Shown here: piece by piece, positions 10,209-19,037 of the stretch | How positions within the stretch are numbered: the first letter of the stretch is position 1 | Layout of the letters: each line of letters begins with the position of its first letter | Origin: Nitrosomonas stercoris | Lineage (GTDB): Bacteria > Pseudomonadota > Gammaproteobacteria > Burkholderiales > Nitrosomonadaceae | Length of the DNA: 64,000 nucleotides | Assembly: GCA_006742785.1 (NCBI GenBank) | Contig: AP019755.1 | Coordinates: forward strand, 1,550,001-1,614,000 | Direction: 5' to 3' | Notes under the pieces: model-generated | Database searches by the model: none | What the model saw: only the letters and a program-made list of their open reading frames with translations | What the model was told of the DNA's origin: nothing | Position numbers and translations under genes: made by a program

Positions 10209-11003
10209 ATGCGCTTAACCAAGCTTCTTTGTGTGCCACTTGCTGTATTAGGAATAGCATGCGTTACTCCCTTGTATGCTCAAAGTGGCGGTGCAGTAGC
10301 CAAAGTTAATGGAGTGACTATTCCACAATCACGTCTTGATTTAGTGGTAAAAGCGGCCACTGCACAGGGTCAACCTGATTCAGCTGAAATGAGAAATGCC
10401 CTGCGCGAAAATCTTATTACCGAGGAAATATTAACACAGGAGGCTGTAAGGAAAGGATTGGATCGTAATCCAGAGGTTGTGACCCAGGTTGATCTGGCGC
10501 GTCAAGGCATATTAATCAGAGCCTATCAGGCTGATTTTATGCGCAATAATCCGGTCAGTGATGGTGATTTGCGTAAGGAATATGCAGAAGTTAAATCTCA
10601 AATGGGAGATAAAGAATATAGGGCGCACCATATTCTGGTAGAAACAGAGCAAGAAGCAAAAGACCTGATTGCTTCACTAAAAAAAGGTAGTGCATTTGAG
10701 AAGCTTGCCAGTGAGCGTTCTATTGATACCGGTAGCAAGAATAATGGTGGAGAATTAGGATGGAGTTCTGCAGCGGTGTATGTCCCGTCGTTTTCAGCTG
10801 CGCTGACACAATTGAAAAAAGGTGAAACAACCAGTCAGCCGGTACAAACCCAGTTTGGCTGGCATGTGATTCGTCTGGATGATATACGTGCAGCTGTTCC
10901 TCCTGCTTTTGATGAAGTCAAAGAGAATATGCGCCAACGTGTGTTGCAACGTAAGTTTGCTGCACTGGTTGAATCGTTGCGCAAGAATGCCAAGGTTCAA
11001 TAG
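10209..11003 (+). CDS. Periplasmic parvulin-type peptidyl-prolyl cis-trans isomerase
   Basis: 264 residues with an N-terminal signal peptide (MRLTKLLCVPLAVLGIACV, cleavage probably after LYAQ). A SurA/PrsA-like helical N-region spans about residues 28-125, then one parvulin domain: YRAHHILVETEQEAKDLI through FGWHVIRLDD, residues about 135-230. It catalyses prolyl isomerisation and probably chaperones envelope proteins. A GAGG Shine-Dalgarno lies just before the ATG. Convergent with alr. Confidence 0.9.
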   Translation: MRLTKLLCVPLAVLGIACVTPLYAQSGGAVAKVNGVTIPQSRLDLVVKAATAQGQPDSAEMRNALRENLITEEILTQEAVRKGLDRNPEVVTQVDLARQGILIRAYQADFMRNNPVSDGDLRKEYAEVKSQMGDKEYRAHHILVETEQEAKDLIASLKKGSAFEKLASERSIDTGSKNNGGELGWSSAAVYVPSFSAALTQLKKGETTSQPVQTQFGWHVIRLDDIRAAVPPAFDEVKENMRQRVLQRKFAALVESLRKNAKVQ

Positions 11004-11014
11004 TTTCATCATAA

Positions 11015-12094
11015 TCAAATATAGCTGATGGGGACTCTAGCAGAAAGAGCTGTTACCAGCTCATAACCAATAGTCTGTGCTGATTGTGCAACGATTTCTA
11101 CCGGTAATCCTTTTCCCCAAAGGGTTACCGAACTTCCTACTTCTGCATCACTTATTCCGCTTAAATCAACTGTAAGCATATCCATGGAAACACGCCCAAC
11201 CAAGCGTGTACGCTGGCCGTTGACTAAAATAGGCGTTCCGGTAGGAGCGTGGCGTGGATATCCATCAGCATACCCGGTTGCGACGACACCAATACGCATG
11301 GACTGATCTGTAATAAACTGATTGCCGTATCCTACTTTATCTGATGGCTGAAGTTGTTGTATCGCGATAATTTCACTGGTAAGCGTCATGACAGGCTGCA
11401 ATCCGAGTTCAATGCCAGTTTTTTCTATTAAAGGGGATATTCCGTAAAGAATGATTCCCGGACGAACCCAAGTCGCATAGGTTTTGGGATAGCGCAAAAT
11501 GGCTGCGGAATTAGCCAATGTTTGAAGCAAACCAGCAGCATTGTTATCAGGCACTGCGAAGTGATCAAGTTGTTGATAAACCTGATTGGTTGCAAGTGCA
11601 TCATCCGCACAAGCAAAATGTGTCATAAGTGTAATGTGTGTATTAGGGCGCCATTGTTTGATTTTGCTTAGCGCCTTATCTTTTTCTTCTGGCCGAAAGC
11701 CAAGACGATTCATGCCGGTGTTGATTTTGAGAAAAATATCCGGTTGTTTTATTTTTTGGCATGTTATCAGTTGTGAGAGTTGTTTATGGTTGTGAATAAC
11801 CGTGCTGAGCTGATAATGATCGATTGCTTCGAGTTCTTCTGCTGAAAAAAATCCTTCCAGTAGTAGTATGGTTTGCTTGAATCCGGCGTTTCTCAATTGA
11901 ATAGCAGCTTCCAGTTCAAGTACTGCAAAACCATCAACCGTATTTAATGCCTGTGCGGTACGGAGTAAACCATGACCATAGGCGTTAGCTTTGACGACAG
12001 CCATGATGCGAGTTTGATGGACATGTTGGCGAACAATAGCGAGATTGTGCTGTAGCGCTGAACAATCTATGAAGGCATGGATCGGACGAGGCAT
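11015..12094 (-). CDS. alr: Alanine racemase
   Basis: 359 residues, PLP-dependent fold III. The PLP-lysine motif AVVKANAYGHG is near residue 34, and the second catalytic residue, Tyr, lies in KVGYGNQF in the C-terminal beta domain; the carboxylated-lysine and substrate region RVSMDMLTVD is also present. It supplies D-alanine for peptidoglycan. Convergent with the PPIase gene and preceded by its own upstream region; the M16 gene lies further upstream on the same strand beyond a terminator-like hairpin. Confidence 0.95.
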   Translation of the reverse strand: MPRPIHAFIDCSALQHNLAIVRQHVHQTRIMAVVKANAYGHGLLRTAQALNTVDGFAVLELEAAIQLRNAGFKQTILLLEGFFSAEELEAIDHYQLSTVIHNHKQLSQLITCQKIKQPDIFLKINTGMNRLGFRPEEKDKALSKIKQWRPNTHITLMTHFACADDALATNQVYQQLDHFAVPDNNAAGLLQTLANSAAILRYPKTYATWVRPGIILYGISPLIEKTGIELGLQPVMTLTSEIIAIQQLQPSDKVGYGNQFITDQSMRIGVVATGYADGYPRHAPTGTPILVNGQRTRLVGRVSMDMLTVDLSGISDAEVGSSVTLWGKGLPVEIVAQSAQTIGYELVTALSARVPISYI

Positions 12095-12157
12095 ATATGA
12101 GATGAGCCGAGAGCTGGAAAGATAGGATGTTGCATAATGAATTATCTTTCAATGGGT

Positions 12158-12186
12158 AAAAGCCACCATAATTGGTGGCTTTTTTC
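12158..12186 (-). terminator. Rho-independent terminator after the M16 peptidase gene
   Basis: Arms AAAAGCCACC and GGTGGCTTTT around loop ATAATT form a 10-bp stem. Read on the minus strand it lies 45 bases past the M16 stop. The longer T-run is on the plus side, so it may work in both directions. Confidence 0.75.
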
Positions 12187-12231
12187 TTTGGCTGGTGTGA
12201 TTAGAAAATAATAAAGTGTTGCGACACGAAT

Positions 12232-13608
12232 TTACTTGCTTTGATCATTTTGAGCTGTGGTTTTAGCTAATGGTTGGGGATCTAGTACTGCTACTGTTAA
12301 TGAGTCATCTACTAGATATTTTTCTGCAACTGCTTTGACTTGTTCAGCCGTGACTGTCTGTAATCGTTCCAGAATGATATTTGCGTCCAAGTGAGATAAA
12401 CCAATACTTTCTAGTCTGCCGATCTGCATGGCCTGAGCAAAAGTGGAGTCGAGCTGATAAGTGCGGCTGGCGACTACTTGTGCCTTGACTCGAGCAAGCT
12501 CTTCTTGCGTGATACCGGATTGAACGATAGTATCAATTTCGCTACGAATTGCTTGTTCCAGTTCGTGGGCTGTTTTATCTTCACTAGGTGTTCCATCGAT
12601 GTAAAAAATGCCTGGGCCGCGTGCAATGGCGCTATAGCCAGCATTCGCAGAAATGGCAATGCGGGTGCTTCGCACCAATGTTTTGTTGAGCCTGGCAGCG
12701 GCGTTACCATCCAGCACTTCTGATAATATGGTTAACGCATAGGGTTCCCAGTCATTTTTTGTATCTTTTAGCACAGGTACTTTGTACCCCATAATCAGAT
12801 AAGGAAGTTTTGCAGGTGCTTTAACGACTAAGCGCTTGATACCGGTTTGAGGAGGTTCTATTTGTGGTTTGCGTTCAGATAATGCTGGGATGTGATTCGC
12901 TTGAAATTTTCCGTAACTTTCTTGGGCCAGCTTAAGAGTTTCCTTGGGATTCACATCACCAACGATTACCAGGATTGCGTTATTGGGAGTGTACCAGCGT
13001 TTATACCAATCCTGTGCATCCTCTATTTGCATGTTTTCCAAATCATTCATCCAGCCAATCACAGGGCGTCGGTAAGGATGTGCTTGAAAAGCGGTGGCAA
13101 TTAATTTTTCGTACACTAATGCGTGTGCTTGATCATCGGTACGTAGGCGCCTTTCTTCCATAACAACCTGCATTTCCTTGGAAAATTCTTCCTGTGTGAT
13201 TTGCAAGTTGCGCATGCGATCAGATTCAAGCTGCATAGCCATTGGTAAGTGTTGCTGATGCAGCTGCTGATAATAAGCGGTGTAATCCCTGCTGGTAAAT
13301 GCATTTTCTTTGCCTCCAACTGCTGCAATTTTTCTGGAGAATTCGCCTGGTGGAACGTTACTGGTGCCTTTAAACATCATGTGTTCCAGCGCATGTGCTA
13401 CTCCGGTGGTGCCATTTACTTCGTCGATGCTGCCTGCCTTGTACCAAAGTTGCTGAATGACTACAGGCGAGCGGTGATCTTCTTTAATGATTATTTTTAG
13501 ACCGTTGTCCAATAAGTATTCATGCGGATTGGCTTGTGCAGGTAAAGCTAATGCCAAAGTAATATAAACGAATACGGTGGCGAAACCGAAGAAGGAGTTT
13601 ATGTTCAT
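12232..13608 (-). CDS. M16 family zinc peptidase (pitrilysin type), probably exported
   Basis: 458 residues. The N-terminal hydrophobic segment (residues about 8-26, ending ALPAQA) looks like a signal peptide, so a periplasmic location is likely. The inverted zinc motif H-x2-E-H is in GVAHALEHMMFKGT, and the downstream glutamate lies in the E-rich helix near EEFSKEMQVVMEERR. The C-terminal domain (GYKVPVLKD onward) is the usual inactive half. Proteobacterial genomes often carry a second, inactive M16 gene right after this one; here alr follows instead, so the partner is elsewhere or absent. Divergent from ftsY. Confidence 0.9.
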   Translation of the reverse strand: MNINSFFGFATVFVYITLALALPAQANPHEYLLDNGLKIIIKEDHRSPVVIQQLWYKAGSIDEVNGTTGVAHALEHMMFKGTSNVPPGEFSRKIAAVGGKENAFTSRDYTAYYQQLHQQHLPMAMQLESDRMRNLQITQEEFSKEMQVVMEERRLRTDDQAHALVYEKLIATAFQAHPYRRPVIGWMNDLENMQIEDAQDWYKRWYTPNNAILVIVGDVNPKETLKLAQESYGKFQANHIPALSERKPQIEPPQTGIKRLVVKAPAKLPYLIMGYKVPVLKDTKNDWEPYALTILSEVLDGNAAARLNKTLVRSTRIAISANAGYSAIARGPGIFYIDGTPSEDKTAHELEQAIRSEIDTIVQSGITQEELARVKAQVVASRTYQLDSTFAQAMQIGRLESIGLSHLDANIILERLQTVTAEQVKAVAEKYLVDDSLTVAVLDPQPLAKTTAQNDQSK

Positions 13609-13716
13609 ATATTGTGTCGAAGATTAGGTTAGCCAGAAGGTAAGCAACAGGCATCACTGTGCTAATTGGTTGATGGTATGATATTTATTTTTCTGAGACG
13701 GAACTAGCCTACCAGA

Positions 13717-14718
13717 ATGTTTAGTATTTTTAAATCCAAAAAAGAACCTGGCGATACAAATGCAGCCCGGACTGAAGCTGAATCAGTCGGCTTTGCCAGC
13801 AAGCTCAGACAGGGGTTAACCCGTACACGTCAACAGCTCGGTAAACAATTATCCGGATTATTCAGTGGCAGAAAGATTGATGAGGAGCTATATGAAGAGC
13901 TCGAAACAGCGCTATTGACAGCAGATACGGGTATTGAGGCGACGAACCAATTGCTGGAATCCTTGCGTATGCGTGTGAAACGTGATGCTTTGGATAATTC
14001 GGAGCAGCTTAAATCAGCTTTACAAGATGCACTGGCTGAGCTGCTGCATCCACTGGAACGGACACTTGCCCCTGCAGTGGAGGATCAACCTTTTGTCATC
14101 ATGATCGCTGGTGTGAATGGCGTTGGAAAGACGACCACGATAGGCAAGCTGGCACATTATTTTCAAGCACAAGGCCATTCCGTGTTATTGGCTGCGGGAG
14201 ATACTTTTCGTGCAGCAGCTCAAGAACAGCTTAAAGTATGGGGAGAACGCAATCAGATCACAGTAATATCACAAGACAGTGATCCAGGTAAAAAAAGTGA
14301 TCCTGCCGCTGTCATTTTTGATGCAGTCAATGCTGCAATAGCCAGAAAGATTGATATTGTGCTGGCTGATACAGCTGGCCGTTTGACGACTCAGCTGCAT
14401 TTAATGGAAGAAATCAAGAAGATCAAGCGTGTCATTACTAAGGCTTTGCCAGATGCACCACATGAAGTGTTGTTGGTGTTGGATGCGAATACTGGCCAAA
14501 ATGCTGTCAGTCAGCTGAAGGCTTTTGATAGTGCATTAGGCGTGACAGGCTTGGTGATGACCAAGCTGGATGGTACAGCCAAGGGCGGAGTGATCGCTGC
14601 TATTGCTGCTCAATTTGCTGATAATCCACCTGCCTTGCGTTTTATCGGTGTGGGAGAAGGGCTGAATGATTTAAGACCTTTTAATGCACAAGAGTTTGCA
14701 GCGGCGTTATTTGATTAA
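13717..14718 (+). CDS. ftsY: Signal recognition particle receptor FtsY
   Basis: 333 residues: a short charged A region (about 1-40) and then the NG GTPase domains. G motifs seen: GVNGVGKTTTIGKLA (P-loop), DTAGR, TKLDGTAKGG, and GVGEGLNDLRPF at the C-terminus. FtsY docks ribosome-nascent-chain-SRP complexes at the inner membrane. It heads the ftsY-ftsE-ftsX operon (gap of 25 bases to ftsE). Confidence 0.96.
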   Translation: MFSIFKSKKEPGDTNAARTEAESVGFASKLRQGLTRTRQQLGKQLSGLFSGRKIDEELYEELETALLTADTGIEATNQLLESLRMRVKRDALDNSEQLKSALQDALAELLHPLERTLAPAVEDQPFVIMIAGVNGVGKTTTIGKLAHYFQAQGHSVLLAAGDTFRAAAQEQLKVWGERNQITVISQDSDPGKKSDPAAVIFDAVNAAIARKIDIVLADTAGRLTTQLHLMEEIKKIKRVITKALPDAPHEVLLVLDANTGQNAVSQLKAFDSALGVTGLVMTKLDGTAKGGVIAAIAAQFADNPPALRFIGVGEGLNDLRPFNAQEFAAALFD

Positions 14719-14743
14719 TATTTATTAATTCTTGCTTAATTTG

Positions 14744-15397
14744 ATGATCAGCTTCACTGATGTTTGTAAACTGTATCCCGAAGGATATGAAGCGCTTAAA
14801 AATATTACGCTGTCAATCGAGCAAGGCGAGCAGGTTTTTCTTTCAGGTCATTCTGGTGCGGGTAAGAGTACGTTATTGAAACTGATTGTGGCAATTGAAC
14901 GGCCTACTTCTGGCAATATTGTAGTAGGACAGCAAAATATTGCAGCGCTTAAGCGTAGTGCAATTCCCTATTTACGTCGAAACATTGGCATGATTTTTCA
15001 AGAACAAAAAATTCTTTATGATCGTAATGTTTTCGCAAATGTTGTACTGCCATTGCAAGTTACCAACTTTGATACCAAAACAAGAGCAGCGCGTGTACGC
15101 GCAGCTCTTGATAAAGTAGGGCTGCTGAATAAGGAAAAAGCTGATCCGATTACTTTGTCGGGAGGGGAGAAGCAGCGTATGTGCATTGCGCGTGCGGTCG
15201 TTCATCGTCCGACTATTCTGATTGCAGATGAACCCACTGCTAATTTAGATAGTAACTATGCGCAAGATATCATGGCGGTTTTTGAATCCTTTAATCAAGT
15301 AGGCGTGACTGTGCTTATTTCAACCCACGACGAGCAGTTACTTGGCACAACATCGCATCGTGTGCTTGAGTTAGGCCATGGGCAGTTGGTGACATGA
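14744..15397 (+). CDS. ftsE: Cell-division ABC ATPase FtsE
   Basis: 217 residues from the ATG at 14744, giving MISFTDVCKLYP, the family start; a TTG at 14732 is less plausible. Walker A SGHSGAGKSTLLKL, signature LSGGEKQRMCIARA, Walker B ILIADEPTANLD and the STHDE switch are all present. With FtsX it activates septal murein hydrolases through periplasmic adaptors. The M23 peptidase and AmiC in this window belong to enzyme classes controlled this way. Overlaps ftsX by 4 bases. Confidence 0.95.
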   Translation: MISFTDVCKLYPEGYEALKNITLSIEQGEQVFLSGHSGAGKSTLLKLIVAIERPTSGNIVVGQQNIAALKRSAIPYLRRNIGMIFQEQKILYDRNVFANVVLPLQVTNFDTKTRAARVRAALDKVGLLNKEKADPITLSGGEKQRMCIARAVVHRPTILIADEPTANLDSNYAQDIMAVFESFNQVGVTVLISTHDEQLLGTTSHRVLELGHGQLVT

Positions 15398-16296
15398 TTA
15401 ATTGGTTGTCACAACATGGTTACGCACTATCACGCGCGCTTAAGCAATTGATTGCGACACCTACCACAAGTCTATTGAGTGTTATTGTCTTTAGTATCGT
15501 TTTGAGTTTTCCTGCGGGTATTTATATATTGTTGGAGAATTTACAGGCGGTGTCTGATCGGACAACTGAAGTACAACAAATGACGCTTGTGCTTGAGACA
15601 TCAGCTAGCCAGGCGGATATAGAACAAATTAACAATCGATTAGAGCAGTTAACCACCGTTAAGGGTTTTCAGTTTATTTCAAAAGAAATTGCATTGCAGG
15701 AACTGGAGCAGGAAAGTGGCATGGCAGAAGTCATGCATAATCTTGGACAGAATCCGTTACCTGACGTGTTTGTGATTGATCTTGGAAATATATCGGTAAA
15801 CGAGATAGAGCAGATGAAAACTGATCTGCTGAATTGGCCTAAGGTGGAGCATGTGCTTGTTGATACCGATTGGGCCAGGAAACTGAATACCGTCTTAATG
15901 ATAGGTAAATTAGTTGTCAGTGTATTAGCATCGTTGTTTGCAGTCACACTTGTTATTGTGATGTTTAATACTATCCGTCTGCAGATCTTGACGTGTTACG
16001 ATGAAATTGAGCTGTCCAAGTTGATTGGCGCCACCGATAGTTATATTCAGCGTCCTTTTCTCTATTTTGGTGCTGTGCAGGGGATGGTGGGGGCAACATT
16101 GGCTTGGCTATTGCTCTATTTTGTCATTATGGAGCTGAATAAAATATTGTTTGAATTGGCGCAATTGTATGCAACGACATTGACTATTCATCATCTTTCC
16201 TGGCGGGATAGCTTGATCTTGTTGTGCTTGTCTGGTGGATTAGGCTGGATTGGTGCACGTTGGTCGGTAGCTCGACATTTGGCGCAAGTAAATTAG
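15394..16296 (+). CDS. ftsX: Cell-division permease-like protein FtsX
   Basis: 300 residues, four membrane segments: one near residues 22-45, a periplasmic loop of about 120 residues, then three at about 170-195, 220-245 and 265-285. This is the FtsX topology. The start overlaps the ftsE stop (ATGA), so the pair is translationally coupled. FtsX passes the conformational signal of FtsE across the inner membrane to amidase activators. Confidence 0.93.
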   Translation: MINWLSQHGYALSRALKQLIATPTTSLLSVIVFSIVLSFPAGIYILLENLQAVSDRTTEVQQMTLVLETSASQADIEQINNRLEQLTTVKGFQFISKEIALQELEQESGMAEVMHNLGQNPLPDVFVIDLGNISVNEIEQMKTDLLNWPKVEHVLVDTDWARKLNTVLMIGKLVVSVLASLFAVTLVIVMFNTIRLQILTCYDEIELSKLIGATDSYIQRPFLYFGAVQGMVGATLAWLLLYFVIMELNKILFELAQLYATTLTIHHLSWRDSLILLCLSGGLGWIGARWSVARHLAQVN

Positions 16297-16453
16297 AAAG
16301 TATTAAATATTGTTATGCAATGTTGTAGTTTCCGAGTTTTTGCTACAAAACGGTATTCTTTGCCAAATTCGCAATTTTCGTGAATGCCGACATCTACTCT
16401 CTGTTTATTATTGATAGTAATAAGCTAACGTATTTCACTTTTTATTTCTTCAT

Positions 16454-17149
16454 ATGGCTGAGTTTATTGCACTCATTCCGGCGGCTGGCTCTGGTTCACG
16501 GATAGGAGAAGATATGCCTAAGCAGTATTGTCTTCTGGCGGGCAAACCAATGATTTATCATGCATTGAACACACTTTATCGTGTTGATCGTATTACGACT
16601 ATTTGTGTAGTCTTGGCACCAGAAGATATTTGGTGGACTCGATATGATTGGGGCGAATTTGCCGATAAAATCCAAGTCATTAATTGTGGTGGAGTAACTC
16701 GTGCAGAAAGTGTTACCAATGGTTTAAAAACATTGCGTGCAGCAAAACATATACAGGATCAGGATTGGGTATTGGTGCATGATGCAGCCCGTCCAGGATT
16801 AAGTATTGCCTTGGTGGAACGATTACTTGATCAACTCGTGGCGGATGAGGTGGGGGGATTATTGGCGGTACCACTAGCAGATACGTTGAAGCGCGCCAAT
16901 GATATGGATCGAGTTGAATGTACTGAACCAAGAGAGCAGCTTTGGCAAGCGCAGACACCACAAATGTTTCGTACTAAATTATTGTTAGAAGCATTAGAGA
17001 AAGCGCCTGAGAATATTACAGATGACGCGAGTGCTATTGAGGCTCTGGGATATTCTCCCAAGCTTGTGATGGGCGATACTAATAATTTTAAAGTAACTTA
17101 TCCGCAAGATTTGAAATTGGCTGAGTTAATCTTGCAAGAACGCTATTAA
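16454..17149 (+). CDS. ispD: 2-C-methyl-D-erythritol 4-phosphate cytidylyltransferase
   Basis: 231 residues. The nucleotide motif [18 protein letters not shown] is at the N-terminus, VHDAARPG is central, and QTPQMFR marks the C-terminal half. It joins CTP to MEP in the non-mevalonate isoprenoid pathway. ispF is 6.7 kb away at 23850 and ispH at 37835; ispD and ispF are usually adjacent, so the amoC and ABC-transporter block sits between them here. Convergent with amoC across a strong terminator. Confidence 0.95.
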   Translation: MAEFIALIPAAGSGSRIGEDMPKQYCLLAGKPMIYHALNTLYRVDRITTICVVLAPEDIWWTRYDWGEFADKIQVINCGGVTRAESVTNGLKTLRAAKHIQDQDWVLVHDAARPGLSIALVERLLDQLVADEVGGLLAVPLADTLKRANDMDRVECTEPREQLWQAQTPQMFRTKLLLEALEKAPENITDDASAIEALGYSPKLVMGDTNNFKVTYPQDLKLAELILQERY

Positions 17150-17271
17150 TTTGAAGTAGGTCTTCGATTTAGATAACAATAATAAATTGGAGTGGAGTGT
17201 TCTTAGCTGCCACTCTTTTTCCTTTTCCATATTAGCTGATTCTTGGTTTATTACAAATATTCTTAATTATT

Positions 17272-17307
17272 AAAAAAAGCCTCTGGTATTTACCAGAGGC
17301 TTTTTTT
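17272..17307. terminator. Bidirectional rho-independent terminator between ispD and amoC
   Basis: Perfect 11-bp stem AGCCTCTGGTA / TACCAGAGGCT with a TT centre, flanked by seven A on one side and seven T on the other. It is a textbook terminator on both strands and closes both convergent transcripts. Confidence 0.93.
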
Positions 17308-17345
17308 AGTTTACTACGTTATTTATATAAAACTAATAACTAGTA

Positions 17346-18161
17346 TTACTCAACAACAACTTCGTCCAAGATTTTTCTATCTTGGTTATTCCATACTACG
17401 TCGGTCAAGTTAGAGAAACGTGTGATGATCTGTACTGCTAGACCACCTTGGAACAATCCAGCCCAAGCCAGAACTACGAAGCCCCAGTGCAATGGAGCGC
17501 TGAAGAGTTCTTCCATGAACCAGAAAGCGTGTCCCCACTCGTTCAGGCCAACGTTAGGCAGACTCATCAATGGACCAGCTACAACCATGATCAATGGGAA
17601 TGACCATCCTTTGTTGTACAGTGGCAAGCGAGTATTAGCATAAATAATCATACCAACACCCATGATGATGTACAGCGGGAATGAGCCATAGAACAGAGGA
17701 ATATGGCTAGGGGTGAAACTTGTATCCCGGATAATTACTTGGTGCCATGAAGCATCTTGCTCGGTGAAAAAGCTTGAACCCCAGTAAACACCAAAAACAT
17801 AAGTACCAAGCCACATCAGGAAGTAGAAGTAGCGTTTGATTTCTGTTTTTGGAGCCAAGTTAGCAAGTTGTTCTTGGGTATTACGAGTTTTGAACAGATA
17901 TCCCCAGACACCCAGTGCAGCAAGAGGAAGAACGATCATTTGAATGCGCCATAGACCCATCCAGATGCGATCGAATTCAGGTTCCATTGAGTCCATGCCG
18001 TGTGAGTAAGCAAATACACGTTGGAAATAAACCCACATTGCAGCACATGCAAAGATAGGCAGGATACCCCATTTATAGTAGCTGGAATCAAACCATTCTG
18101 ATTTGTCATAAGCCGGTTGGCCTGCAGCCTGTCCAGCTTTACTTATTGCATTCGTAGCCAT
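17346..18161 (-). CDS. amoC: Ammonia monooxygenase subunit C, singleton copy
   Basis: 271 residues, full family length, with about six membrane segments. Copper-ligand positions known from PmoC are kept: Asp136 and His140 in EQDASWH and His153 in FTPSH; the conserved blocks [14 protein letters not shown] and [18 protein letters not shown] are present. AMO oxidises ammonia to hydroxylamine in the membrane. No amoA or amoB is near, so this is the lone, sequence-divergent amoC that Nitrosomonas carries besides its amoCAB operons. The N. europaea counterpart (amoC3) has been reported as part of a sigma-E stress response. AAGGAG precedes the ATG. The N-terminal 25 residues and C-terminus (KILDEVVVE) differ from the operon-type AmoC I remember. 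Confidence 0.96.
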   Translation of the reverse strand: MATNAISKAGQAAGQPAYDKSEWFDSSYYKWGILPIFACAAMWVYFQRVFAYSHGMDSMEPEFDRIWMGLWRIQMIVLPLAALGVWGYLFKTRNTQEQLANLAPKTEIKRYFYFLMWLGTYVFGVYWGSSFFTEQDASWHQVIIRDTSFTPSHIPLFYGSFPLYIIMGVGMIIYANTRLPLYNKGWSFPLIMVVAGPLMSLPNVGLNEWGHAFWFMEELFSAPLHWGFVVLAWAGLFQGGLAVQIITRFSNLTDVVWNNQDRKILDEVVVE

Positions 18162-18262
18162 AGTACTACTCCTTTTCGCGAAAGTTAGAGTTTCCGTAGA
18201 AGCTCCTAATGAAAATTATTTATCAGCCTGATTCATAAAGAGAATCATCTTATTAAGAGATA

Positions 18263-18280
18263 ATCCCGGGCTGACGGGAT
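18263..18280 (-). promoter_or_regulatory. Hairpin in amoC leader
   Basis: ATCCCG / CGGGAT arms around a 6-base loop, about 100 bases before the amoC start. A 6-bp G+C-rich stem in an otherwise A+T-rich leader. Confidence 0.4.
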
Positions 18281-18286
18281 AATCTT

Positions 18287-18305
18287 GGTTAATTTTAAAT
18301 TAACC
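18287..18305 (-). promoter_or_regulatory. Perfect palindrome in amoC leader
   Basis: GGTTAATTT-T-AAATTAACC, 9-base arms. It could be an operator or an A+T-rich hairpin in the leader RNA. Function unknown. Confidence 0.4.
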
Positions 18306-18366
18306 CTACAAGAATCCGGATTTAAAGACCTTCATGACGAATCCCTCCTCTTTTTAATATAAACAC

Positions 18367-18382
18367 TACCCGTTTCCGGGTA
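18367..18382 (-). promoter_or_regulatory. Hairpin near the predicted amoC transcript start
   Basis: TACCCG-TTTC-CGGGTA, a perfect 6-bp stem with a tetraloop. It lies just downstream of the candidate promoter, so it would be at or near the 5' end of the leader RNA, where such stems often stabilise transcripts. Confidence 0.45.
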
Positions 18383-18388
18383 TTACCT

Positions 18389-18415
18389 ATGAGATATATA
18401 TGCTGAATAAAGTTC
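18389..18415 (-). promoter_or_regulatory. Candidate sigma-E-type promoter of amoC
   Basis: On the minus strand GAACTT (18415-18410) is followed after 15 bases by TCTCAT (18394-18389). This resembles the sigma-E pattern GGAACTT-N15/16-TCTRA, with one departure in each box. It would give a leader of about 220 bases. Lone amoC of N. europaea is reported to be sigma-E controlled, which agrees, but the match itself is only moderate. Confidence 0.4.
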
Positions 18416-18703
18416 AACATATATAACGTATATCAAACTTTTTAGTTACTTTCAACATGTTTGTATACGGTGATGCAAGTATAGTCCGTTCCAAGTTGGA
18501 AGGAAAGGAAAATTAAAACCATAATGCTAAGCGGGTTTTTAACAATAAGATCACTTATTACAACTATAACATTACAATTAGTATGGTTTTATTTAAATAC
18601 GAGTTTAAGCTCAATATGATAAGTAAACTTGAAGAAGCTATTGCGCTTTGTTTTGTCATATGATTTTAGATAATACGCTGGATAATGACATCCTTGATAT
18701 GTG

Positions 18704-18946
18704 TTATTTCTTTTTTAAATAGAATAAATATTCATTAGTAATTTCAGATGAAGAGAGCAATTTATGCCCGGTTTGCTCAGCAAACACCTGAAAATCAATC
18801 ATAGCACCTGGATCAGTTGCTATGACTTTGAGAATTTGACCATGTGTCATTTCTGATAAGGATTTTTTTGTTCTAAGAATTGGCAGGGGACAAACCAATC
18901 CGCGCACATCCAACTCTTTGTCAAAAATGTCATTATCTGGATTCAT
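18704..18946 (-). CDS. TusA-like sulfurtransferase
   Basis: 80 residues, SirA/TusA/YeeD family. The active-site motif CPLPILRTKKSL (C-P-x-P) lies at about residues 19-22, following DVRGLV. The family carries persulfide sulfur on this Cys for tRNA thiolation, molybdopterin or other sulfur relay. It lies upstream of amoC on the same strand, but 542 bases with a separate promoter candidate lie between them. Which relay it serves cannot be told from here. Confidence 0.88.
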   Translation of the reverse strand: MNPDNDIFDKELDVRGLVCPLPILRTKKSLSEMTHGQILKVIATDPGAMIDFQVFAEQTGHKLLSSSEITNEYLFYLKKK

Positions 18947-19037
18947 ATATCGCTATCTTAAATTGTTCCAAACAGATTGCTAAATTTTACGCGTGCTTGA
19001 AGGCATATAGAGAGTCTTTCAAGAATTGTTTGGAAGT

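Larger units (their letters stand above)
18162..18703. other. Long non-coding leader/intergenic region upstream of amoC
   Basis: 542 bases without a credible gene. The amoC-proximal 220 bases hold the hairpins and promoter listed separately. The distal part (about 18430-18700) is A+T-rich and I recognise nothing in it. Confidence 0.6.
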
